Both the position numbers and the translations under genes were made by a program. A DNA stretch of 13,117 nucleotides, taken from Acidobacteriota bacterium (lineage in GTDB: Bacteria > Acidobacteriota > Terriglobia > Terriglobales > Acidobacteriaceae). The stretch spans positions 1 through 13,117 of the forward strand of contig JAJZAL010000150.1 in assembly GCA_021799405.1 (NCBI GenBank), written 5' to 3'. The notes below the pieces were generated by a model. It did not search any database. It was not told where the DNA came from and saw only the letters and a list, made by a program, of their open reading frames with translations. How positions within the stretch are numbered: position 1 is the first letter of the stretch; the number at the start of each line of letters is the position of its first letter. Below are positions 7,050-13,117 of the stretch, one piece after another.

Positions 7050-10000
7050 TTACATCTTCGGCCCGCCACTGGGGTAGTCCACCCGAATGGTCAGAATTTC
7101 ATACGGATGAATCGGGACTTTGACGACGTTATCCGAAACGGTCAGCGGGCTTCCTTCCGGCGTTTCCATCAGATTGGTGACCGTCGCGCCCGTCGCTCCG
7201 GCCGGTACGTGAAACTCGCAGGTTGCGTTCTTCCCTGCCCACTCGTAGACACGGAAGATGAGTCCCTTGGCATCTTCCGCTTTCTTTACGGCGGTCAGCA
7301 CCACGTCATCCGGCGAAACCGAAGCAAACGAGTGCTCTGCCGGCAGCGAACCGGCATGCGCCGTCGCCACCATCGCTTTGAGCGGGTAGTTATAGTCCCA
7401 GCCGTGGCGGACAGTCAGCGCATCCTTCCACGTCCCCGCGTGCGGATAGAGCGCGTAATGGAAGTGGTGAGGGCCCTGATCGGCCTCGGGATCAGGCCAT
7501 GTCGGCGAGCGCAGCAGCGTCAGCCGCAGCATGTCGCCAACGGCGTCGTACCCAAACTTGGTCTGATTCAGCAGGCTGAATCCCTGCTTGGCATCGCCCA
7601 GGTCAGCCCAGCGCATCGCCGGGACCTCAAACTGCGCCTTTTCCCAGCTATTGTTGCGCGTGGTCGACCGCTTGATGCTTCCATAGGGAATCTCGTAAGT
7701 GGCAGAACCGCTGGTCGCCGCCAGCTTGAATGCGGCCTTCAGCAGCACATGCCGCTCGTGCCAGTCGATCTGGTTATCGACATCCACCATATCGGCATCC
7801 GGCGCCAGGCTGATTGTCTGCACGAACTTCGAGCTTTGCCAGGTGCGGGCAACGCGAATGGCCGAGGGCCCCGCAACGGTCACCGTGGCGCCGCTGGTCA
7901 GCAGCGTTGGCGGCTGATCCAGTGTGCCGGGGTCGATGTTCCACGCGTCGTAGTGGGTCGGCATGTCTTTGAACGCCTGCAACTCGTTGCCGCAGCTTCC
8001 CGACGCCAACGTCTCAAAGTTGGCGCGCTTGTCGAAGAGGCTCGTGATGCAGCCCGTAGACTTATTCACCACAACGCGCAGCACCTGATTTTCAAGGACC
8101 AATGAATTACCGTCATCGGACTCAGTGCCCTTGGGCAATGGCTGCGCTCCACCGGGAGCATAATCTACCCACAGCACTTTGTACCCAAGCGCGGGCACAT
8201 CCAGCGCAGGAATATTCAGCGTTACCTCACCCGTCGCGGGATTGCGATGCAGGACGGTCGCCACGGAATGTGCGGCGTCGCCTTTCTGCCCCTCCAACCG
8301 GTAAGCGGCCGGAGCTCCGGCGAGCGGAAGCTCCATCTTCACCGTCACATTTCCTGATCGTGCCCATCCCAGCGGGTTGAAGACGATGACCGGAACGCGC
8401 TCATTTCCCTTGGCCTGCGTGTCCACACGCTCGGCCACCGTGGCCAGCGCCTTGGAGCTGATGGCGTTCGTTGACATCCGCACCCAGTCATAGTCCTGCT
8501 GCGCATCTTTGTAGATAATGCCGATTCCCGAACCAGCCGCCAGGTCATGGAACTGGTTGAAGAGCACCTTCTTCCAATCTTCAGTCAACTGCGCTCCGGG
8601 ATACCCGCGACCGTCCAGCCACGCCAGCGAAGACCATTTTTCGGCATCAAGCATCTCCACTTCACTGTCACGCATGTTCTGCTTGAGGGTGGCCTGGGTG
8701 GTGTAGATGCCGCGGTGATATTCGAGATACAGCTCGCTGTCCCACGTGGGAATGCTGATCTTTCCCGGCACTGGCGACGGAGGCGTGTACCCCTTGGCAA
8801 TGGATTGGTAATTCCACACACGGCTGTTGGGCGCAATGTCGTTTTGAATTGACGTGAAGTAGGAGATCGCCGTGCCGAACTGGTACTTCGGCGTGATGTG
8901 ACCAGGAGAAGCCCAGTGGAAGCCCTCGTCAAGCATGGCGCGCGTTGGTCCGCCGCCATGATCACCGATGCCGTAAAGGTCCATCATGTTCGTGAGACCG
9001 GGAGAATCTTTTCGCGCGTTCGTCAAGTCCACAGAAAGACGGACCGGGTTCAGCGTGCGGTTTACATAATCGTGCGGAAAATAGGTCAGCACCTTTGAGC
9101 CGTCGGGCGACTCCCACCAGAACAGCTTGAAAGGCAGCTGATTTGTATCGTTCCAGGCCATCTTCTGTGTGACAAAGTAATCGACACCGCTCTTTTTGTA
9201 GATTTGCGGCAGTTGCCATGTGTACCCAAACGAATCCGGGTTCCAGCCGACTTTCACGTCCACGCCGTAGTTCTGCTTATACCAGCGCTTGCCCACCAAC
9301 AACTGGCGTACCAGCGATTCACCATCGGGCAGGTTCAGGTCCGGCTCAACCCACATGCCGCCCACCACCTCCCAGCGACCTTCCTTGATACGCTTTTTGA
9401 TCTCGTTATTAATGTCGGGATATTTGTCGGCCATCCACTCGTTATAAGCAGCGGCCGACTGCGTGTAGGTGTAGCCGGGATACTCGTACATCAGTTGCAG
9501 TGCTGTCGAGAAGGTGCGCCTGACCACGTCCACGGTCTCGGTCCAGGGCCAGAGCCAGGCTGCATCGATGTGCGCGTTGCCGGTCAGGTGGAAGGTGGCC
9601 TGCCGCAGCAGGGGCTCCAATCCTTGAAGCCTGGCCTGAGCGGCCTTCAAACTGGCGTCGAATTTAGCCTGATCGTGGCTGTCCAGAGCTGCCATGTCCA
9701 CAGTCTGAATCGCGCTGTTGAGCGTATCCATCTTTGCCGTATCACCCGGCGCAAGGCTTGGAACCAGCGCCGCGGCCGCGAGAAGCTCATCGCAAAGATC
9801 GACGGGATTGGGGCGATTCTCAGGAAAATCAATCCGGTAGGTCGCACCGCGGAAGGTCTTGGTATCGACGGTGTGGAGCAGCTTGACTGCGATGACCACT
9901 TTGTCGCCGGGCTTGGCGTCGTCGAAGAGCACAATCGGCTCCAGGTCATCGCCCAGAGCCACGCGCCGCCCGTTAAAGTAAAGAATCTGCGGCATGGGAC

Positions 10001-10391
10001 CATTGGCGGTGGCGTGGAATTGAAACCAGATACGTGCCCCGGTCAGGTCGTAGCCGTCGAGCGTCCGCGGCACTTCAACGGTCTGGCGAAACCAGACGGC
10101 CTCATTCGGCGCTGTGGCGCCCATCGCGATCGGTTGCCACTGGCTCTCGTCCACGCTGACGGCTTCGCCGTGGGGCAGGTCGCCTGCGTGATACTTCCAC
10201 GGACCATCGGGCAGTTCCTGCAATTTGGCGAGCCGGTCAACAATGGCGCGGGAAGTGGGCGGCAGATTGGCGGCGGCCTCGGCCGAAGGTCCGCTGCGTT
10301 GAGCTTCGGCGCGGCCGGAAAACAGAAGGAGCCCTGCGAGCAGGAGGGACAAGACAAGGATCGAGCGGTGCATTTTGAGAGCAAGAATCAT
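7050..10391 (-). CDS. Secreted GH38 alpha-mannosidase
   Basis: 1113 aa, zinc-dependent retaining glycosidase that removes alpha-mannose from glycans. A Sec signal peptide is clear (hydrophobic ILVLSLLLAGLLLFSG, then AEA), placing it in the periplasm or outside. Residues about 90-190 look like a galactose-binding-type beta domain. The GH38 catalytic domain begins near 265: GNAHIDAAWLWPW gives zinc ligands His274 and Asp276, WNPDSFGY (383-390) holds nucleophile Asp386, GDHGGGPT is at 476-483, and NQFHDLAAGSG supplies the last zinc ligand His615. Middle and C-terminal GH38 domains fill residues about 560-1100. All key residues are present, so it should be active. The ATG at 10391 is kept because TAGGGA precedes it; an in-frame ATG at 10373 has no ribosome site. 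Long antisense open frames inside it are coding shadows. It seems to be a single-gene unit ending at the terminator at 6985-7013. Confidence 0.93.
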   Translation of the reverse strand: MILALKMHRSILVLSLLLAGLLLFSGRAEAQRSGPSAEAAANLPPTSRAIVDRLAKLQELPDGPWKYHAGDLPHGEAVSVDESQWQPIAMGATAPNEAVWFRQTVEVPRTLDGYDLTGARIWFQFHATANGPMPQILYFNGRRVALGDDLEPIVLFDDAKPGDKVVIAVKLLHTVDTKTFRGATYRIDFPENRPNPVDLCDELLAAAALVPSLAPGDTAKMDTLNSAIQTVDMAALDSHDQAKFDASLKAAQARLQGLEPLLRQATFHLTGNAHIDAAWLWPWTETVDVVRRTFSTALQLMYEYPGYTYTQSAAAYNEWMADKYPDINNEIKKRIKEGRWEVVGGMWVEPDLNLPDGESLVRQLLVGKRWYKQNYGVDVKVGWNPDSFGYTWQLPQIYKKSGVDYFVTQKMAWNDTNQLPFKLFWWESPDGSKVLTYFPHDYVNRTLNPVRLSVDLTNARKDSPGLTNMMDLYGIGDHGGGPTRAMLDEGFHWASPGHITPKYQFGTAISYFTSIQNDIAPNSRVWNYQSIAKGYTPPSPVPGKISIPTWDSELYLEYHRGIYTTQATLKQNMRDSEVEMLDAEKWSSLAWLDGRGYPGAQLTEDWKKVLFNQFHDLAAGSGIGIIYKDAQQDYDWVRMSTNAISSKALATVAERVDTQAKGNERVPVIVFNPLGWARSGNVTVKMELPLAGAPAAYRLEGQKGDAAHSVATVLHRNPATGEVTLNIPALDVPALGYKVLWVDYAPGGAQPLPKGTESDDGNSLVLENQVLRVVVNKSTGCITSLFDKRANFETLASGSCGNELQAFKDMPTHYDAWNIDPGTLDQPPTLLTSGATVTVAGPSAIRVARTWQSSKFVQTISLAPDADMVDVDNQIDWHERHVLLKAAFKLAATSGSATYEIPYGSIKRSTTRNNSWEKAQFEVPAMRWADLGDAKQGFSLLNQTKFGYDAVGDMLRLTLLRSPTWPDPEADQGPHHFHYALYPHAGTWKDALTVRHGWDYNYPLKAMVATAHAGSLPAEHSFASVSPDDVVLTAVKKAEDAKGLIFRVYEWAGKNATCEFHVPAGATGATVTNLMETPEGSPLTVSDNVVKVPIHPYEILTIRVDYPSGGPKM

Positions 10392-10570
10392 GGCTGATTT
10401 CCCTACCGAAAAATCTTAGGCCATCAGCCCGGCCCTTGGCTCGTTCCCCTGTTGAAAAGCCACCCCAAAGGGTAAATTATGCGTCACGGCATCCCATTCC
10501 GGGCACTGTGGACCAGCCGCTTGCGCAGAAGCGGAGTGTGTGGAAAGACCGGGCGGCAAGTACGGCTGTA
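10392..10570. other. Intergenic region between queF and the mannosidase
   Basis: About 180 bp that should contain the mannosidase promoter and the end of the queF transcript (both minus). CATAAT (minus strand, near 10475) and TAAGAT (near 10410) are -10-like, but neither has a recognisable -35. No terminator hairpin with a T-run was seen. Confidence 0.4.
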
Positions 10571-10981
10571 TCAGGCGCCCGGGCGAGGCCAGCGTGCTTC
10601 AATCGTCGTCCCAATTCCGCCGCGAGGGCGGAATTCGCCGCGGACGGCGGCCCAGACAGGATCACAGGCTTTCACCACGTCCTCCAGGACCTGGTTCACG
10701 ATGTTTTCCTGGAAGATGCCCAGATTGCGGTAACAAAACAGGTACTCTTTGAGCGATTTCAGTTCAAGGCAGCGCTCGCGGGGCATGTAGCGGATGGTCA
10801 ATGTGCCAAAGTCGGGCAGACCTGTCTTAGGGCAAACAGAGGTCAGCTCCGGATCGTCAATTCTGATCTCGTAGCCCGGAAACTGATTCGGCCAGGTTTC
10901 GATCGCGGGAAAAGCAAAGTCGAGGCCGGCTTTGGCATGCTCCTCGGTGTAACGCTGCGAATTGCCTGTTGCTTGTGCCAT
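10571..10981 (-). CDS. queF: NADPH-dependent 7-cyano-7-deazaguanine (preQ0) reductase
   Basis: QueF reduces the nitrile of preQ0 to preQ1 in queuosine tRNA modification (cytoplasm). From the chosen start the protein is 136 aa, the length of the single-domain YkvM-type QueF. The catalytic pair is visible: Cys50 in ELTSVCPKTG and Asp57 in LPDFG, seven residues apart as in the family. The QueF motif ELKSLKEY lies at 73-80. The FxE segment reads FQEN where B. subtilis-type enzymes have FHE. The frame extends 16 residues upstream to 11029, but those residues are unlike QueF, so the ATG at 10981 is preferred. It has no Shine-Dalgarno; TACAAT ends 6 nt before it, so a leaderless or near-leaderless transcript is possible. 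No other queuosine gene and no preQ1 riboswitch is visible here. Confidence 0.93.
   Translation of the reverse strand: MAQATGNSQRYTEEHAKAGLDFAFPAIETWPNQFPGYEIRIDDPELTSVCPKTGLPDFGTLTIRYMPRERCLELKSLKEYLFCYRNLGIFQENIVNQVLEDVVKACDPVWAAVRGEFRPRGGIGTTIEARWPRPGA
10613..10635. repeat. Perfect inverted repeat inside queF
   Basis: AATTCCGCC-GCGAG-GGCGGAATT, a 9-bp perfect stem with a 5-nt loop near the 3' end of queF. It lies in codons of the C-terminal GEFRPRGGIG segment. There is no U-tract, so it is not a standard terminator. It may be fortuitous or may protect the mRNA 3' end. Confidence 0.5.
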
Positions 10982-11163
10982 AGCATTATTGTACGGGGCG
11001 GCGTGCCAGCCTTCGCGGCAGGCAGCCAAAGCAATCGCATGAACCGCGCAAATCCGGGCTCTACTCGCCGCAGCGAGAAGAATCGCTCCATGTCAGCCGT
11101 TGTTTTGAAAGGGTACGCACCTTCGCTGTATCTTCCTTGCGCGAATCGGGCATGCCGCTTACA

Positions 11164-11952
11164 CTACGCGTCATCGGCAATATTGGAATAGTAATCCCGC
11201 CCTATCTTTCTGCCATTCGACGCGTATCGCGCCAGGCGCGCGATCCTCAACTTGTGCGCTACATAGCCCGCGGTTGTCGCCAGCACTCCCAATCCGTACT
11301 TCACGCTGCGCCGAAAGTTGATGGAGGACGCCTCTTCAAAATACTTCGTCGGGCAGGAGATCTCGCCGATCCTGAAGCCGAACATCACCGCCTGCGCGAT
11401 CATCTGGTTGTCAAAAACAAAATCGTCCGAGTTCTCCAGCAGCGGCAACGTCAGCAGCAGTTCCCGCGAAAAGGCCCGGAAGCCGGTGTGATACTCCGAC
11501 AACTTCACGCCCAGAAAGAGGTTCTGGAAAGCCGTCAGCATCCGGTTCGCGACATATTTGTACAAGGGCATGCCGCCCTTCAACGCGCCCCCACCAAGAA
11601 TCCGCGACGCCAGCACCATGTCATATAATCCGCTGGCCACCATGCTCGCCATGGCTGGAACCAGCAGCGGCGTGTACTGGTAATCGGGATGGACCATCAC
11701 GACAACCTCGGCGCCGGCAGCCAGGGCCTCGCGATAGCAGGTTTGCTGGTTGCGCCCGTACCCGTAGTTGGCGTCGTGTACAAAGGTGCGCACTCCCAAT
11801 TTCCGTGAAAGCTCCGCCGTATAGTCTTTGCTCGAATCGTCTACCAGGATCCGGATGTCCACCAGCTCGGAGAGTTCGCCGACGGTCTTCTCCAGCGTCT
11901 TCTCAGCGTTGTAAGCAGGCATCACCACCGCGACTCGTTTCCCGTTGATCAT
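11164..11952 (-). CDS. Family 2 glycosyltransferase, DPM1-like
   Basis: 262 aa, single GT-A domain without membrane spans, so a cytosolic or membrane-associated sugar transferase. [12 protein letters not shown] (9-20) is the nucleotide-sugar strand, DDSS (38-41) the first acidic motif, NYGYGRNQQ (62-70) the conserved loop, and [10 protein letters not shown] (86-95) takes the place of the DxD metal site. This is a variant in which only one Asp remains (HPD), shared by a subgroup of these enzymes. GFRAFSREL (157-165) follows. It resembles polyprenyl-phosphate mannosyl/glucosyl transferases that load a lipid carrier for envelope glycans. AAGGA lies very close (2 bp) to the ATG and GGGG 8 bp away, so initiation is of moderate quality. 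It stands alone, 182 bp upstream of queF on the same strand. Family is firm; donor and acceptor are unknown. Confidence 0.9.
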   Translation of the reverse strand: MINGKRVAVVMPAYNAEKTLEKTVGELSELVDIRILVDDSSKDYTAELSRKLGVRTFVHDANYGYGRNQQTCYREALAAGAEVVVMVHPDYQYTPLLVPAMASMVASGLYDMVLASRILGGGALKGGMPLYKYVANRMLTAFQNLFLGVKLSEYHTGFRAFSRELLLTLPLLENSDDFVFDNQMIAQAVMFGFRIGEISCPTKYFEEASSINFRRSVKYGLGVLATTAGYVAHKLRIARLARYASNGRKIGRDYYSNIADDA

Positions 11953-12002
11953 CTTCCTTACCCCGCAATCTCAACATGCTCAAGCTAAGAACCAGCCGTT
12001 AA

Positions 12003-12022
12003 AGCCATGCCAAGGCATGGCT
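12003..12022. repeat. 9-bp perfect dyad upstream of the glycosyltransferase gene
   Basis: AGCCATGCC-AA-GGCATGGCT. It lies about 50 bp upstream of the glycosyltransferase start. On the minus strand its centre contains TTGGCA (12013-12008), a 5/6 match to a -35 box, but the -10 at 17-18 bp is poor. It could be an operator over a promoter or simply a hairpin; no T-run follows. Confidence 0.5.
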
Positions 12023-12224
12023 GAGCAGCTTTGCATCGGCGCACGAAACTCTGTGAATAGGGTAGCCACTTTCTCGCTCGCGACACGATCTCAACCCCTC
12101 GACTTGAGCGATCTCTGGTCCCCACGCTTGGTAAGTTACCCGCCGGTTCGCAACCAGAAGCGAGATGAATATCGAGATTTCAGACTTCGCCTCGCGGTTC
12201 GAATACACATCATAAGTACACGCT

Positions 12225-12269
12225 GAGCATTTGTGAATGCTCCACCGCCAATTTGCCGATAGAGCATTC
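12225..12269. repeat. Three alternating complementary heptamers (possible alternative hairpins)
   Basis: GAGCATT (12225-12231), AATGCTC (12236-12242) and GAGCATT (12262-12268). The middle copy can pair with the first (4-nt loop) or with the third (19-nt gap, 8 bp as GAATGCTC/GAGCATTC), so the two hairpins exclude each other. TTGCCG at 12253 and CGGCAA just downstream add a further possible stem. Confidence 0.45.
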
Positions 12270-12346
12270 GGCCGGCAAGCACCGTCAGCGATTGTTACAT
12301 CGGCTTGTGGCCACCGGATGCGCGCCTCTATTCGGGTGAACCCTCA

Positions 12347-12514
12347 ATGCACAGGTTCAGAGCCAAGTCACACGCACACACCGAAGCTGGCATTGCGCTG
12401 GCCATGACCGGTCGCCTCTGCGACGCTCTCCGCCACTTCGAAAAAGCCGAACGCCTGAGCCCCAACCCTAAACTGGAGCAAGTGATCGCGGATCTGCGGG
12501 CACAGTTGAAGTGA
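12347..12514 (+). pseudogene. Small TPR-like remnant
   Basis: 55 aa from ATG 12347. Residues from HTEAGIALAMTGRL through CDALRHFEKAERLSPNP match one tetratricopeptide repeat (the A-G-x-A-L-A-x-x-G-R-x-x-x-A-x-x-x-F-x-x-A-x-x-L-x-P pattern), followed by a short capping helix (VIADLRAQLK) and a stop. A single repeat is too short to form a functional TPR domain, and no ribosome site is evident, so it is probably the 3' end of a decayed TPR-protein gene. A small intact protein cannot be excluded. Confidence 0.4.
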
Positions 12515-12723
12515 AGTGATGGCGGGACAACCCCAGAGGCCCTCTCCGGTCTAACGTCAGAGACATTCCCGACCGCCGCAGCGCACCCGCCTCCTTTAAA
12601 CAGGACGCCAATGCGAGGCGAAAGAACGCGTTGCAGGCGCCAAGCGATGCCCCTGAATTCCCAATCTCGGTTAAGTTTTTCAATTTCAAAGAATTCTTAT
12701 GCGCAAAATGACGAAAATAACGG

Positions 12724-12741
12724 TACAATCCCCTCAAGGAG
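12724..12741 (+). promoter_or_regulatory. Putative -10 box and ribosome binding site of the zinc-ribbon gene
   Basis: TACAAT (12724-12729) is a 5/6 match to a -10 box and is preceded by an AT-rich tract (12671-12720), but no convincing -35 is at 16-18 bp. AAGGAG (12736-12741) sits 4 bp before the ATG at 12746 and fixes that start against the longer open frame beginning at 12611. The leader would be only about 10 nt. Confidence 0.5.
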
Positions 12742-12745
12742 ACCC

Positions 12746-13066
12746 ATGGCGGAAGATATTCTACTCACTTGCAGCGACTGCGGGCAGGACTTTACCTTCA
12801 GCGCTGCCGATCAGGCGTTCTTTCAAGAACGCGGTTACTCGACCCCAAAACGTTGTAAGGCTTGCCGGCAGGCAAAGAAAAACGATCAAGGGGGGACAGG
12901 CTACCGCTCGGCTCCGGCGCATGGAACGTCCGTGATTTGCTCGGGTTGCGGTCAGCCTACAACCGTGCCGTTTGAACCTCGCGGCGACCGCCCGGTCTAC
13001 TGCAGAGACTGCTATCAGGCACGCAAAGGCAGCGGCGGTAACTCACGCGGACGCGGCCGCTACTAG
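12746..13066 (+). CDS. Double zinc-ribbon protein with RG-rich tail
   Basis: 106 aa. Two four-Cys zinc ribbons are visible. The first has Cys9/Cys12 and Cys37/Cys40 (CSDCGQDF, then FFQERGY and RCKACR), matching the probable zinc-ribbon family (zf-trcl type). The second has Cys65/Cys68 and Cys86/Cys89 (CSGCGQPTTVPF, then VYCRDC), like the CxxC-CxxC small zinc-ribbon family common in Acidobacteriota, Chloroflexi and Deltaproteobacteria. The C-terminus is Gly/Arg/Ser-rich (GSGGNSRGRGRY), a pattern typical of RNA- or DNA-contacting tails. The ATG at 12746 is chosen because AAGGAG lies 4 bp upstream and the extra 45 residues of the longer frame are low in family features. The function of these proteins is not established; nucleic-acid binding is inferred from the metal ribbons and basic tail. 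It appears monocistronic. Confidence 0.85.
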   Translation: MAEDILLTCSDCGQDFTFSAADQAFFQERGYSTPKRCKACRQAKKNDQGGTGYRSAPAHGTSVICSGCGQPTTVPFEPRGDRPVYCRDCYQARKGSGGNSRGRGRY

Positions 13067-13073
13067 ACTTCAG

Positions 13074-13103
13074 TCCGGTCCGGCGTTCAGCGCCGGGACC
13101 GGA
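13074..13103 (+). terminator. GC-rich hairpin after the zinc-ribbon gene
   Basis: TCCGGTCCGGCG pairs with CGCCGGGACCGGA across a short loop, with one bulged base. It begins 7 bp after the stop codon. The tract after it (TTCAAGTTTCC) is only weakly T-rich, so termination may be inefficient. The window ends just beyond. Confidence 0.6.
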
Positions 13104-13117
13104 TTCAAGTTTCCGCA

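Larger units (their letters stand above)
11953..12346. other. Gene-poor region with several inverted repeats
   Basis: About 390 bp upstream of the glycosyltransferase (minus) and of a TPR-like remnant (+). Open frames on both strands lack ribosome sites and recognisable motifs. The stretch contains a 9-bp dyad at 12003-12022 and a set of three mutually complementary heptamers at 12225-12269, listed separately. No tRNA or known riboswitch fold was recognised. Confidence 0.6.

Noticed and set aside
9204..10397. A long plus-strand open frame (397 codons), and another at 7107-8105
   Set aside because: Both are antisense to the GH38 gene, whose frame has all the family motifs; they are coding shadows in GC-rich DNA.
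10982..11163. preQ1 riboswitch upstream of queF
   Set aside because: No preQ1-I type short stem with an A-rich tail, nor a class II-like fold, could be found on the minus strand.
10436..11191. A 251-codon plus-strand frame
   Set aside because: Antisense to queF and flanks, without domains or ribosome site.
11945..12226. Overlapping open frames on both strands upstream of the glycosyltransferase
   Set aside because: No ribosome sites, no recognisable motifs, and compositions unlike real proteins.

Overview
The window looks like a chromosomal segment from a soil-type Acidobacteriota bacterium (Terriglobales-like). This is inferred from gene content and style: a large secreted GH38 alpha-mannosidase, a short lipoprotein with a YPG...FYKK-type domain, a stand-alone single-domain QueF, and a small double zinc-ribbon protein. 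No marker gene settles the taxonomy.

Left third (156-5516, all +): a compact carbohydrate-use locus. A LacI-family repressor is followed by a putative promoter whose start region is covered by an 18-bp LacI-type operator. Three genes with 4-base stop/start overlaps follow: a Tat-exported GHL6/GH42-like putative glycosidase, an ExuT-like MFS (anion:cation symporter type) transporter and a short-chain dehydrogenase. The simplest reading is extracytoplasmic release of a sugar or sugar acid, import, then oxidation or reduction in the cytoplasm, with the LacI protein sensing the sugar. The substrate is not evident.

Junction (5517-5815): right after the dehydrogenase lies an unlabelled 3' remnant of a tyrosine recombinase, which keeps the LLGH box but has His where the catalytic Tyr is expected. 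It ends 45 bp from the 3' end of an intact tRNA-Pro(CGG) gene on the minus strand. This looks like the scar of an integrated element at a tRNA gene, and raises the possibility that the sugar locus arrived with it.

Middle and right (5816-11952, minus): a lipoprotein gene preceded by an unlisted 35-residue single-span membrane protein, a strong bidirectional terminator, the GH38 alpha-mannosidase, QueF (queuosine pathway) and a DPM1-like family 2 glycosyltransferase. Apart from the possible small-ORF/lipoprotein pair these seem to be independent units.

Far right (11953-13117): a gene-poor stretch with several inverted repeats, a small TPR-like remnant, and a zinc-ribbon protein gene with a clear ribosome binding site and a hairpin after its stop codon. 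No CRISPR array, insertion sequence or rRNA was seen.
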